A DNA stretch of 17,181 nucleotides from CAXSBR01 sp964236495 (GCA_964236495.1 CAXSBR010000039.1:1-17181); one strand, 5' to 3'. Shown: positions 1-7,285, counted from the first letter of the stretch. Made by a program: numbers and translations. The notes: generated from the sequence alone by a model not told the origin.

Positions 1-82
1 CTACGTCGCTCGATCCTCACCCGCCGGCTGTCTACGGGCTCCGGGCCTCGCTCCTTCGTCGCTCGATCCTCACCCGCTGGCT
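1..82 (-). repeat. 53-bp tandem interspersed repeat (MIRU-like), about 1.5 copies
   Basis: A partial copy (1-29) is followed by a full 53-bp copy (30-82); positions 4-29 and 57-82 match at 25 of 26 bases with an offset of exactly 53. Read on the minus strand the unit begins GTGAGGATCGAGCGACGAAG. It is clearly homologous to the two 53-bp copies at 8262-8367, which lie on the plus strand. The first copy is cut by the window edge, so the array may be longer. Mycobacterial interspersed repetitive units include 53-bp types, but assignment to that family is inference. Confidence 0.85.
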
Positions 83-140
83 AGTCCAGGAACACCGCGG
101 GTACGCGCCAAACCCTGTGTTGATCTATTGTGATCTTGGC

Positions 141-389
141 TAGGAAACAGCCGGCCCGGAACCACAGCGCCCGTTGGGCCGTGGTGAGCGCAGCTCCCAT
201 CCGGTCATCCAGCTCGCCAGATCAGTGTGCGTTGGCGGCGGTCTCGAGCAATTCGCAGGTCAGTCCTGACGGGCCCGTTGCATGCGGCGCTGTTCGACGC
301 CGCATCGTCTCACGGCGGACTGCTCGATCCGGACAGCCTGTGCTCGGCGTTGGAGCAGCCCCGCCCCTGCCTTCTGTTGGAGAAGTTTC
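141..389 (+). promoter_or_regulatory. 5' region of the GAF-ANTAR operon
   Basis: No convincing intact gene lies between the repeat and the GAF-ANTAR start. TTGATC at 120-125 and TAGGAA at 141-146 could be a weak sigma-A-like pair with 15-bp spacing; this is low confidence. The Shine-Dalgarno GGAGAAG at 379-385 serves the ATG at 390. The 3' half of the region overlaps a possible decayed reading frame (263-433). Confidence 0.25.
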
Positions 390-433
390 ATGACGCAATC
401 GACACCGTCGACGCCTCCAGACGAGTGGGGTGA
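263..433 (+). pseudogene. possible C-terminal remnant of an unknown gene
   Basis: This frame stays open to the TGA at 431-433 and shows strong G/C bias at third positions (about 45 of 56 codons), as real genes of this genome do. The translation contains PLHAALFDAASSHGG and CLLLEKFHDAIDTVD, which look protein-like but which I do not recognise. Upstream of about 263 the coding-like signal seems to move to another frame (QCALAAVSSNSQV at about 225-265), suggesting a frameshifted, truncated gene. It overlaps the GAF-ANTAR start by 44 nt in another frame. It may instead be chance codon bias. Confidence 0.25.
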
Positions 434-1202
434 TCGCGGATTGCAGAAAAGCCTCACCGGACTGGCGCAGCTCGGCGTAGGAAGCGGCGAGGCCGGGCTC
501 GCGGCCATGTTGACCCAAGTCGCTCAGTTCGCCGTCGACGCGGTACCGGGCGCAGACGGCGCCGGTCTGACGCTGCTGGAGCCCGAGCGGCCCGACACGA
601 TGGTGGCGACGACCGGCTTCGTGAGTGACGTCGACGCCATCCAGTACGGGCTGGGTCAGGGTCCGTGCATCAGCGCTGCGGCCAGTGGGCACACGGTGCG
701 CTCGGGCTCGTTGAGTACGGACGGGGAGTGGTCCAAGTTCGGCGCGATGGTGGCGCGGTTGGACGTGCACAGCGCGCTGTCGGTGCCGCTGCACGGCCCG
801 ACTCGGGTTGTCGGATCGGTGAACATCTACGCCCACGCCGCCGATGCCTTCGATGAACGGGCCGCCGAGCTGGCTGAGCTGTTTGCCGTTCCCGCCGCTG
901 TGTCGGTGAGCAACGCACAGGCATCGATCCAGGCGCAGCGCCTGGCGGCACAGCTCCGAGGCGCGCTGACGAATCGGGCCGTCATCGACCAGGCCATCGG
1001 CATAGTGATGAGCCGGGTGGGTTGCGATGCGCAGGAGGCGTTCGACCGGCTGCGGCAAATGAGCCAGACGCACAATAAGAAGTTGTCCGCGGTGGCTGAG
1101 GACATGGTCGACGAGGCGGTGAAACGCGCCCGGGCCCGCCGCACCACCATGGGACCGGGACCTACTGCTGCGGGGAGCGCTTCCGACGAAGTGCAGAGAT
1201 GA
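390..1202 (+). CDS. GAF and ANTAR domain-containing regulator
   Basis: A predicted 270-residue cytoplasmic sensor and RNA-binding antiterminator. A GAF domain spans about residues 36-175 (LTQVAQFAVDAVPGADGAGL, then the GLGQGPC segment near 87-93). It is followed by a short helix and an ANTAR domain at about 184-245 with the typical AIGIVM motif (202-207) and the LRQMSQ helix. In this family GAF senses a small ligand or partner, and ANTAR binds paired RNA hairpins to prevent transcription termination; neither ligand nor RNA target can be read here. I chose the ATG at 390 because GGAGAAG lies 4 nt upstream; the same frame is open to an ATG at 282 but that extension is Arg/Ser-rich with no domain. 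The stop overlaps the next start (ATGA), so the two genes form an operon and are probably translationally coupled. Confidence 0.88.
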   Translation: MTQSTPSTPPDEWGDRGLQKSLTGLAQLGVGSGEAGLAAMLTQVAQFAVDAVPGADGAGLTLLEPERPDTMVATTGFVSDVDAIQYGLGQGPCISAAASGHTVRSGSLSTDGEWSKFGAMVARLDVHSALSVPLHGPTRVVGSVNIYAHAADAFDERAAELAELFAVPAAVSVSNAQASIQAQRLAAQLRGALTNRAVIDQAIGIVMSRVGCDAQEAFDRLRQMSQTHNKKLSAVAEDMVDEAVKRARARRTTMGPGPTAAGSASDEVQR

Positions 1203-2338
1203 CGGTTCAAAATCGCGTTGCCGGCCAGACATCAGCGCCTGGTGATGGGCTGGGCGACTCGGATCAATCGTCGGCGCCCATTCTGGGAGTGGAAGATCTT
1301 GCCCGAGTAGCTGCCGGGGTACTGGAAAGCAGTTCCTATCCAGCGCTCGTACTTCAGGTTCCCTCGGAGAGGATCGTCGCTGCCATTCAAGCCGCAACGC
1401 AACTGCTGGATCCTGCCGGCGGCGTCGTGGTCGGACGCCTGCTCGCCGAATTTACCGCCGACCGGCCAGATCATGGAAGAAACATCTTCGCCGGCGGCCG
1501 TCTGAACGGGTTCCAGACGTCACGGACCCTGCGTCGTGCACAGGGTCCTGACGTCACGGTGCAAATGTGGGTGCGTAGCTTCGACCACCAGCCCTCGACA
1601 CGTCTGGTCCTGGTGGTATTCAGCACCGACCGATCGCACCGTTCGCGCTCCCCCGCCGCTTCTACGCGGGTGCCGCCTGGGGCACCAGCGGTAGCCGAAG
1701 CTCCTGCGGTCGTGGGTACCGCTGACGCCGGACTGCTGATCGAGCGCATCAGCAGCGACGCGGAGTTCCTCTTCGGACGCCCGGTTGCAGGGCTGCTGGG
1801 TCGAACGGTGCTCGAGCTGATCGCCGAGGACGACGCCCCCGACGCCTTGGCTGCCCTCATGGAGGCAACCGACACCCAGGAGGGAGTAGCTCTCGTGGTG
1901 ACGATCCGTGCGATCGACGCGGCGCCGAGGACGCCGCCCGTCGTCTGCGAACTGCTGCTGTTGCCGCTGGAGCCTTCCCCTGGTTGCGCCTTCGTGTTCC
2001 TGCCCACCACTACGGAATCTTCCGGAGCGCACATCAACGCTGACCTGTCGGCGGTATTGCTGCGGCTCTCGCGCGGTGCACAGGTGGCTCAACTGGCTCG
2101 TAGCGAGATGAGCAAGCTCACCGAGCGTGATATGCCCGGACTGAGCACGCTCACCACCCGAGAGCTGGAGATCGTGTCGCGGTTGCTGGACGGCGACCGC
2201 GCTCCGGCTATTGCAGCAGAGCTGTTTCTAAGCCAGAGCACGGTGCGCAATCATCTCGGCTCGGTGTTCGCGAAGTTAGGAGTGTCGTCACAGCAGCAAC
2301 TGCTGACACTCTTGCGTCGGGCCGTCAAGGTGGGTTGA
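1199..2338 (+). CDS. PAS-like domain LuxR-family transcriptional regulator
   Basis: A 379-residue DNA-binding regulator. The C-terminus is a clear LuxR/FixJ helix-turn-helix at about residues 316-377: LTTRELEIVSRLLDG, then AIAAELFLSQSTVRNHLGSV with the recognition helix, then KLGVSSQQQLL. The N-terminal part looks like two PAS folds, about 37-140 (SSSYPALVLQV, then GFQTSRTLRR) and about 170-280 (DAGLLIERIS, GRPVAGLLGRTVLELI), joined by a Pro/Ala-rich linker near 150-165. There is no receiver domain with a phosphorylatable Asp, so input is probably by ligand or partner through the PAS modules. It is co-transcribed with the GAF-ANTAR gene by a 4-nt overlap, pairing a predicted RNA-level and a DNA-level regulator. 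The PAS assignment is less certain than the HTH. Confidence 0.85.
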   Translation: MTVQNRVAGQTSAPGDGLGDSDQSSAPILGVEDLARVAAGVLESSSYPALVLQVPSERIVAAIQAATQLLDPAGGVVVGRLLAEFTADRPDHGRNIFAGGRLNGFQTSRTLRRAQGPDVTVQMWVRSFDHQPSTRLVLVVFSTDRSHRSRSPAASTRVPPGAPAVAEAPAVVGTADAGLLIERISSDAEFLFGRPVAGLLGRTVLELIAEDDAPDALAALMEATDTQEGVALVVTIRAIDAAPRTPPVVCELLLLPLEPSPGCAFVFLPTTTESSGAHINADLSAVLLRLSRGAQVAQLARSEMSKLTERDMPGLSTLTTRELEIVSRLLDGDRAPAIAAELFLSQSTVRNHLGSVFAKLGVSSQQQLLTLLRRAVKVG

Positions 2339-2411
2339 GGCAGCGTTACGCAAGACCGCCAAGTCAGTGCATTGTGTCTATTGCACAAACCATGGAGTCC
2401 GACGATGCTTA

Positions 2412-2467
2412 TTACTAACAGCCGCCAGCTCGCGTCCCCCCGTGCGTGAGCTGTCGGCTGTTAGTAA
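2412..2467 (+). terminator. long hairpin after the regulator operon
   Basis: The arms 2412-2435 and 2444-2467 pair over 24 positions with one mismatch (C2425/T2454) and two G-U wobbles, closing an 8-nt C-rich loop. The outer 13 bp (TTACTAACAGCCG) are perfect. There is no U tract, as is common for actinobacterial terminators. It lies 74 nt past the LuxR stop and most likely ends that transcript. Confidence 0.65.
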
Positions 2468-2603
2468 CTCGGGCCTGCAAGCACAGAGCTAAGAGCGGAC
2501 AGTGGTCTGGCTGAACGTCGGCGGGCCGGTTATCCAGTCATAGACGTAGCGCTCAACTACCAGCGTCACGAAGTCGAATTCCCACCGGCCATCAGTGGCG
2601 CTA

Positions 2604-2620
2604 CTACAAACTTGTAGGAT
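2604..2620 (+). promoter_or_regulatory. CTACAA-AC-TTGTAG palindrome overlapping a -10-like box
   Basis: A perfect 6+6 inverted repeat with a 2-bp spacer (2604-2617) overlaps TAGGAT (2615-2620), a plausible -10 hexamer, about 75 nt upstream of uppP. No good -35 box is visible. TACA/TGTA dyads are typical of BlaI/MecI-type repressors of cell-wall-linked genes; that match is inference and the spacing differs from the best-known sites. Confidence 0.4.
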
Positions 2621-2677
2621 CGGATGTGCGCTGACCACGCGTACTGATACCGACCGATGACAAGGACGAGTGCACTC

Positions 2678-2698
2678 ATGTTTGCCACGCCGCGATGA
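2678..2698 (+). CDS. six-codon leader ORF coupled to uppP
   Basis: An ATG at 2678 preceded by AAGGACG (2662-2668) encodes MFATPR and stops at TGA 2696-2698, giving an ATGA overlap with the uppP start at 2695. uppP has no Shine-Dalgarno of its own, so it could be translated by reinitiation after this minigene. Whether it is translated is unknown. Confidence 0.35.
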   Translation: MFATPR

Positions 2699-3600
2699 GC
2701 CACCACCTGAGCTGGTTGGAGGCCGGCGTCGTCGGCGCATTCCAGGGTGTCGCCGAACTGTTCCCGATATCGAGCTTGGGACACAGTGTGCTGATCCCGG
2801 CGTGGGTGGGGGGTTCCTGGCAGCGCGATCTGGACGTCAGTAGCGCTGAGTCGCCGTATCTTGCGTTCATCGTCGGCCTGCACGTGGCCACCGCGATCGC
2901 ATTGATCGTCTACTTCTGGCGCGACTGGGTGCGCATCGTCACCGGCTTCTTCAGCAGTATCGCCCGACGCGAGGTCCGCGATGACGATCAGCGGCTGGCC
3001 TGGTGGCTGATCGTCGCGACCATCCCGGTCGGCCTCACCGGCCTGCTCGGTGAGCACTTCTTTCGAACGCACCTCGGCAAACCCGTTCCGACGGCGTTCT
3101 TCCTGATCGTCAACGGCTTGGTTCTGTTCGCAGTGGAGTATCTGCGTCGCCGCGATCCGCACGTCGATTCGGTTTATGTCGACGAGCGCATCAGTGGGGT
3201 CGCTTCCGACACCCGGCTTGCGAAGTTGCCGCTACGAACGGCGTTGATCATCGGAGCGCTGCAGATCCTGGCGCTGGCGCCGGGCATCTCACGTTCGGGC
3301 ATCGCGACCGCCGGCGGGCTGTGGCGAGGTCTGTCACGCGAGGATGCGGCCCGGTTCTCCTTTCTGCTGGCCACACCGGTGATCCTGGCCGCCGGCGCAC
3401 TGAAGCTCAAGGATCTGTTCGGGCCGTTGGGTTCTGGCATTCGCGGTCAGGTTCTGTTCGGCTCGGTCCTGTCCGGCGTCGGGGCCTACCTCGCCGTCCG
3501 CTTCCTGACCCGCTATCTTGCCTCGCGCTCACTGCGACCGTTCGGGGCCTACTGCATAGTCGCCGGCGTAGCCAGCCTGATCCTGTTTGCGGTGCGGTGA
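2695..3600 (+). CDS. uppP: undecaprenyl-diphosphatase (UppP/BacA family)
   Basis: A 301-residue polytopic membrane enzyme that dephosphorylates undecaprenyl (in mycobacteria decaprenyl) pyrophosphate to recycle the lipid carrier for peptidoglycan and arabinogalactan synthesis; the family confers bacitracin tolerance. Both family motifs are present: Q17-GVA-E21 followed by PISSLGH at 24-30, and PGISRSG at 196-202 with the catalytic Arg200. Hydrophobic stretches at about 54-75, 101-120, 131-149, 183-196, 222-236, 255-270 and 284-300 fit the usual membrane topology. The start is uncertain: the ATG at 2695 lacks its own ribosome site and overlaps the stop of a six-codon ORF. Family length is about 270-300, so the protein is complete. 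No operon partner follows. Confidence 0.93.
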   Translation: MSHHLSWLEAGVVGAFQGVAELFPISSLGHSVLIPAWVGGSWQRDLDVSSAESPYLAFIVGLHVATAIALIVYFWRDWVRIVTGFFSSIARREVRDDDQRLAWWLIVATIPVGLTGLLGEHFFRTHLGKPVPTAFFLIVNGLVLFAVEYLRRRDPHVDSVYVDERISGVASDTRLAKLPLRTALIIGALQILALAPGISRSGIATAGGLWRGLSREDAARFSFLLATPVILAAGALKLKDLFGPLGSGIRGQVLFGSVLSGVGAYLAVRFLTRYLASRSLRPFGAYCIVAGVASLILFAVR

Positions 3601-3877
3601 CGCCGTCGGCGCAGTGATCGGCCGCGCGGCCGGCTTGCGGTGATCAGCGCTGCCGGCGCCTTCGGGTGGTGCAGGAGCGACGACGTCGGTGGCAATGCCG
3701 GTGACCCCGGAATGAATGCACCGCCGGTCGGACTTGAGTGCTAGGAACGGCTGAGGCGCCTCTGGTTCTATACGCCTGTACGCGGTGCTCATCCGTTGAT
3801 CCACCTGCTGAGCGATCCGGTGCAATCCGACGCGGTCGCCGGCACTTCGAAGAGCCATCCATCCACAAGGAGATGCC
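3601..3877. other. intergenic region between uppP and osmC
   Basis: No gene is visible. GC-rich short palindromes just after uppP (for example GGCCGCGCGGCC near 3620-3631) could help termination but form no single strong hairpin. The osmC promoter should lie in the 3' half; I cannot fix its boxes. The strong ribosome site AAGGAGA (3867-3873) belongs to osmC. Confidence 0.4.
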
Positions 3878-4321
3878 ATGCCCACCCGCACCGCCCGCAC
3901 CGCCTGGAACGGCACGCTCGAGTCCGGTTCGGGCCAGGTCGAACTGTTCAGCTCCAAGGTCGGAACTTATGAGGTGTCCTTTCCCAAGCGGGCCGCCGAG
4001 GACGCCGACGGCACCACCAGCCCGGAAGAATTGATCGCGGCCGCGCACTCGTCGTGTTTTGCGATGCAGTTGTCGGCTCTGATCGCCCAGGCCGGCGGCG
4101 TCCCGCGGTCCCTCGACGTCAAGGCCGACGTCTCGCTCGGCCCAGATCCGGCCGGCGGATTCCGACTGACCGGCATTCTGCTGACGGTTCGTGGTGAGGT
4201 CGAAGGCTTGGACGCTGCCGCGTTCGACAAGGTCGCTCAGGACGCCAAGGCCGGCTGCCCGGTCAGCAAGGCCCTCACGGGAGTGGAGATCCGCCTCGAC
4301 GCGGCCTTGGAAGCCGCCTGA
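3878..4321 (+). CDS. osmC: OsmC/Ohr-family thiol peroxidase
   Basis: A 147-residue cytosolic protein of the OsmC family, which reduces organic hydroperoxides using a pair of cysteines. The two family cysteines are Cys60 in AAHSSCFAMQ and Cys127 in KAGCPVSKAL. Also present are the conserved Arg38 in FPKRA and the acidic PEEL motif at 49-52. The start is firm: AAGGAGA sits 4 nt before the ATG. Length is normal for the OsmC subgroup. It appears monocistronic, with a terminator-like hairpin at 4419-4455. OsmC genes are usually induced by osmotic, peroxide or stationary-phase stress, but no clear sigma-factor box is visible. Confidence 0.92.
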   Translation: MPTRTARTAWNGTLESGSGQVELFSSKVGTYEVSFPKRAAEDADGTTSPEELIAAAHSSCFAMQLSALIAQAGGVPRSLDVKADVSLGPDPAGGFRLTGILLTVRGEVEGLDAAAFDKVAQDAKAGCPVSKALTGVEIRLDAALEAA

Positions 4322-4418
4322 GCGGCGCCGAGCGACTCTCTTGGGCAGATGGGCAATGGCCTCAACTGCCTGCGTGCTGATGTTCCCTACGGCGCTGGTC
4401 GCCGCTCCCGCGCACTGC

Positions 4419-4459
4419 TGCTGACCGAATTCGCATACGGCGGATCCGGTCAGCAATTT
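4419..4459 (+). terminator. rho-independent-like terminator after osmC
   Basis: TGCTGACCG (4419-4427) pairs perfectly with CGGTCAGCA (4447-4455) around a 19-nt loop and is followed by ATTT. It lies about 100 nt past the osmC stop and just before the ribosome site of the next leader ORF. Confidence 0.5.
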
Positions 4460-4468
4460 CTGAGGAAG

Positions 4469-4522
4469 ATGTCTGCCCGGGGGTGGGCGCGGCGGCAAGA
4501 AACGCGCACACTGTTTGCATGA
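4469..4522 (+). CDS. 17-codon leader ORF coupled to the beta-propeller lipoprotein gene
   Basis: An ATG at 4469 directly after GAGGAAG (4462-4468) encodes MSARGWARRQETRTLFA and stops at 4520-4522, giving an ATGA overlap with the lipoprotein start at 4519. The ribosome-site spacing is tight. It is Arg-rich, without cysteines or a run of one amino acid, so a classical attenuator is not evident. Translation is unproven. Confidence 0.35.
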   Translation: MSARGWARRQETRTLFA

Positions 4523-5958
4523 TCACATTCAACCGCTCGTGGCGGCTCGCGCTGGGAACACTGGTGGCGGCTACCTCAGTTTCGTGTTCACAGGGTGCCC
4601 CGCACCGTGCTGAAACGGCGGCCGCGGCCGCGGCCCCTGCCGCTGCCGCAGTTGCGATGACTGCCAAGGACGCGCAGGTGGGGGCGGCGTCGGTGGTGCA
4701 TCCGGCCGACTGGCCGACCTACCACCACGGCAATTTCCGTGTCGGCGGCGGTGCCGAAGTGCCTGCCGTCAAGGGCCCGCTGCGCAGGATTTGGAACGTC
4801 AAGCTCGACGGTGCCGTCTATGCCTCGCCCATCACCGCGCGTGGCTTGAAGATCTTGGCGACGGAGAACAACACCGTGTACCGGGTCGGCGGCGGAAAGG
4901 TGATCTGGTCCAAACACCTAGGCACGCCGGTGCAGGGTTCGGCACTGCCGTGCGGCAACATCAGCCCCAGCGGCATCACCTCCACTCCGGTCTACGACGC
5001 CGCCACCTCGACCGTCGTCGTAGTAGCACTGCTGGCAAACCCGATCCGCCACGTCGCATACGGACTGGAGCCCGAGAAGGGCACGGTGCGCTGGTCGCGC
5101 AGGGTCGACGTACCCAGTTCGGTATCGGGCATCAGCCCGGCCGCCATGCAACAGCGCGGGGCCCTTCTCGACAAGGCGGGGCATGTGTACATCGCCTACG
5201 GCGGGCTCACCGGGGACTGCAGCAGCTACCGCGGCAGCATCGTCGACCTCAGCCTGAGCCACCCCGTTACCGCAGCGCTCGGGCACTACACCGTCCCGAC
5301 GTCGCGGGAGGCAGGTATCTGGGCACCGCCCGGGCCGTCGAGTTCCCCGGCGGGTGGCATCCTGGTTGCAGTGGGCAACGGCGCCTCAGCGTCGTCAGGC
5401 AACTACGACTACAGCGACTCGGTGTTGCGCCTGGTGAACAACAAGCGGGTCGACTCGTTCTCGCCCAGTACCTGGCCTGAGGACAATCGCAATGATCTCG
5501 ATCTTGGCTCCCAGGGGCCCACCACCATCGGCAAGTGGGTGTTCGCCGTCGGTAAGCGCGGCACCGCCTACGTACTTACCGGCAGCCATCTCGGCGGCAT
5601 CGGCGGCCAGGTGTCGAAGCGGTCGCTGTGCCGGTCCTTCGGCGGCACCGCGGCGACCGGTTCCACGGTGTACGTGCCGTGCACAGACGGGCTGCGCGCG
5701 GTCCGGATCAACAGCAACGGGTCAATGACGGTGCTCTGGCATGCCGCGTCGAACATCAGCGGCTCTCCGGTGATCGGCGGTGGCCGGCTGTGGAGCCTGG
5801 ATACCGGCGCCGGCGTGCTCTACAGCCTGAATCCAGCGACGGGACGGTCGAACGGCCACTGGAGCGTCGGCTCGGTGAACCGTTTTGCTACGCCCGCACT
5901 CTGGCGAAACTCCATCATCGTCGGCACGCTGTCAGGTGTTGTCCGCTACATCTGGTGA
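4519..5958 (+). CDS. exported PQQ-like beta-propeller repeat lipoprotein
   Basis: A 479-residue secreted protein. Residues 1-24 form a signal peptide: MITFNRSWR, then LALGTLVAATSVSC with a cysteine at 24 in a lipoprotein-like position (the lipobox SVSC is imperfect). An Ala-rich linker follows. The rest carries repeats of the PQQ/BamB propeller type: GAVYASPITARGLKILATENNTVYRV, GSALPCGNIS, VFAVGKRGTAYVLTG, GSTVYVPCTDGLRAV, GSPVIGGGRLWSLD, LYSLNPATG and FATPALWRNSIIVGTLSG. Such propellers are scaffolds or, with PQQ, dehydrogenases; no quinone-dehydrogenase signature is evident, so function is unknown. I chose the ATG at 4519 because it begins a normal signal sequence and overlaps the leader-ORF stop; an in-frame GTG at 4483 would add 12 residues. 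It ends at a strong terminator. Confidence 0.8.
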   Translation: MITFNRSWRLALGTLVAATSVSCSQGAPHRAETAAAAAAPAAAAVAMTAKDAQVGAASVVHPADWPTYHHGNFRVGGGAEVPAVKGPLRRIWNVKLDGAVYASPITARGLKILATENNTVYRVGGGKVIWSKHLGTPVQGSALPCGNISPSGITSTPVYDAATSTVVVVALLANPIRHVAYGLEPEKGTVRWSRRVDVPSSVSGISPAAMQQRGALLDKAGHVYIAYGGLTGDCSSYRGSIVDLSLSHPVTAALGHYTVPTSREAGIWAPPGPSSSPAGGILVAVGNGASASSGNYDYSDSVLRLVNNKRVDSFSPSTWPEDNRNDLDLGSQGPTTIGKWVFAVGKRGTAYVLTGSHLGGIGGQVSKRSLCRSFGGTAATGSTVYVPCTDGLRAVRINSNGSMTVLWHAASNISGSPVIGGGRLWSLDTGAGVLYSLNPATGRSNGHWSVGSVNRFATPALWRNSIIVGTLSGVVRYIW

Positions 5959-6024
5959 CGCAGGCGCCCCTGCGGCGTCGAACATTGCGGCCGCGGAAAA
6001 ACGCAAGCTCCAACCCATACAGAA

Positions 6025-6055
6025 AGCGCCCGGAACTCAAAGGGTTCCGGGCGCT
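6025..6055. terminator. strong bidirectional terminator
   Basis: AGCGCCCGGAAC (6025-6036) pairs perfectly with GTTCCGGGCGCT (6044-6055), plus a T-G closing pair, around a 5-nt loop. CTGTTTGTT follows on the plus strand and TTTC on the minus strand. It sits between convergent genes and can serve both. Confidence 0.92.
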
Positions 6056-6084
6056 CTGTTTGTTGGTTGCAAGCCCAGCTGCGC

Positions 6085-6315
6085 TTAGAGCAGGCCGCCC
6101 AAGCCGCCGGCGCCGCCTGCTCCACCAAGGCCGCCGAGTCCACCTAGCTTGCCGGCCAGATCGCCGGCGTTGAGGCCGAACTTGGACAGGATGTCCGCGT
6201 GCTCAGGGTGGTCGGTGTCCACCTGCTCGGGCAGCTGCTGCTCGGCCGTGGCCGCGTCGTCGTGCTGGCCCTGGCTCTTGAGCAGATCGAGGATCTGGCC
6301 CTTGTCGATGTTCAT
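6085..6315 (-). CDS. small Gly-rich conserved hypothetical protein
   Basis: A 76-residue soluble protein. The N-terminal 50 residues are charged and helical (MNIDKGQILDLLKSQGQ, then AEQQLPEQVDTDHPEHADIL), followed by KFGLNAGDLAGKLGG and a tail of GLGG/GAGG repeats. I recognise the type as a small protein found in mycobacteria but know no assigned function. A GTG one codon upstream (6318) is also in frame, but GGAG (6322-6325) is better spaced for the ATG at 6315. It is followed by the shared terminator and preceded by another hairpin, so it is probably its own transcript. It sits next to the PRC/DUF2382 gene in the same orientation. Confidence 0.75.
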   Translation of the reverse strand: MNIDKGQILDLLKSQGQHDDAATAEQQLPEQVDTDHPEHADILSKFGLNAGDLAGKLGGLGGLGGAGGAGGLGGLL

Positions 6316-6374
6316 CACTTCTCCCGTCGTGAGGTGGCAATAGTTGGTGACACTGCAATAAGCGCATTGAACGA

Positions 6375-6417
6375 CAGTGGCGGGCCGGCCCGCACGAAGC
6401 GAACCAGCCCGCCACTG
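6375..6417 (-). terminator. terminator hairpin after the PRC/DUF2382 gene
   Basis: CAGTGGCGGGC (6375-6385) pairs perfectly with GCCCGCCACTG (6407-6417) around a 21-nt loop. It lies 47 nt past the stop of the minus-strand gene at 6464. There is no U tract. Confidence 0.65.
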
Positions 6418-6463
6418 AGTCGATCAGGGTGGTTAATCAGTGTGCTCAGTTCTGGTGCAACAA

Positions 6464-7285
6464 CTACCGACGGTCGTTGTCCGTGCGGTTGGTCGTGTTC
6501 TCGGTCACGACCTCAGGAGCGTCGACGCGCTCCTTGCGGACCTGGCCGGTCACTTCCTCGTTCTCGGTGACCGTCTCGGTCGCCAGCCGGACCCGCTCGA
6601 CCGGAACGGCCTCGGTCTGGACGACGGCCTGCTCGGCGTGCAGGACGACCTCGTGCTCTTCCTCGCTGATCGGCTTGCCCGACATCGCGTTGCCGATGTT
6701 GGCGTCAGTGATGGGCTCACGCTCGAGGCGCACCTCTTCGTGGCTCAGCGGCACCGTGGTGCTGACGTTCTCGGTGACGACGTACTTGCGCAGGCGTGCG
6801 CGACCGACCTCGGCGGAGGTCTTGCCGACCTTCAGGCGCTCCTCGGACAGCGTCATCGCATCGTCGGTCGTCGGGCCTGAGGTGTCGTGACCCTGCGTGC
6901 CGTGGGTGTTGACATTGTCGGTGGTGTCGACGTTGTCGGTGCGGTAGTCACCGGCGTACTGGTTCGTGCCGCTGTACTGGCCCGAGTAGTACTCGTAGAG
7001 GCGGTCGTTCTCCGCGTCGTCGAGGTGGCCGTCGTCGCTGACCTGGGGCGCACCCTTGATCTGCTCCTTGGTGACGCTGAGGACCAGGTTGCCGCCGTCG
7101 TGGCTCGAACCGGCCAGCGGGGCGAAGCTCTCGTGGTTACCGAACAGGCCGGTGCTGATGGTGACCCACTGCGGCTGGCCGGTGCTGTCGTCCAGGTAGA
7201 TCTGGCCGACCTTGCCGAGCTTGTCTCCGCTGCTGTCGACCGCAGTGGTGCCGATCAGCTTTTGCAGGTCCTGGGTGTTGGTCAT
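6464..7285 (-). CDS. PRC-barrel and DUF2382 domain protein
   Basis: A 273-residue, very acidic soluble protein. An N-terminal PRC-barrel covers about residues 5-80 (LIGTTAVDSSGDKLGKVGQI, then QPQWVTISTGLFG). A Gly/Tyr/Asp/Thr-rich linker covers about 85-140 (YEYYSGQYSG, then TDNVDTTDNVNT). A DUF2382 domain at about 142-255 has repeated LSEERLKVGK, RKYVVTENVSTTVPLSHEEV and ERVRLATETVTE strands. PRC-barrels act as small protein- or RNA-binding modules, and PRC-DUF2382 proteins are common in stress-tolerant actinobacteria and deinococci, but the biochemical role is not established. The start is firm: GAGGAGA lies 6 nt before the ATG. It probably forms a single-gene transcript. Confidence 0.88.
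   Translation of the reverse strand: MTNTQDLQKLIGTTAVDSSGDKLGKVGQIYLDDSTGQPQWVTISTGLFGNHESFAPLAGSSHDGGNLVLSVTKEQIKGAPQVSDDGHLDDAENDRLYEYYSGQYSGTNQYAGDYRTDNVDTTDNVNTHGTQGHDTSGPTTDDAMTLSEERLKVGKTSAEVGRARLRKYVVTENVSTTVPLSHEEVRLEREPITDANIGNAMSGKPISEEEHEVVLHAEQAVVQTEAVPVERVRLATETVTENEEVTGQVRKERVDAPEVVTENTTNRTDNDRR

Noticed and set aside
222..1397. A 391-codon open frame on the minus strand across the GAF-ANTAR gene
   Set aside because: It is the antisense shadow of a gene with recognisable GAF and ANTAR domains; its translation is Arg/His-rich without domain character.
2372..2388. TTGTG-N7-CACAA dyad resembling a CRP/FNR site
   Set aside because: It lies just after the LuxR stop, before a terminator, with no promoter nearby, and its spacing does not match the CRP consensus.
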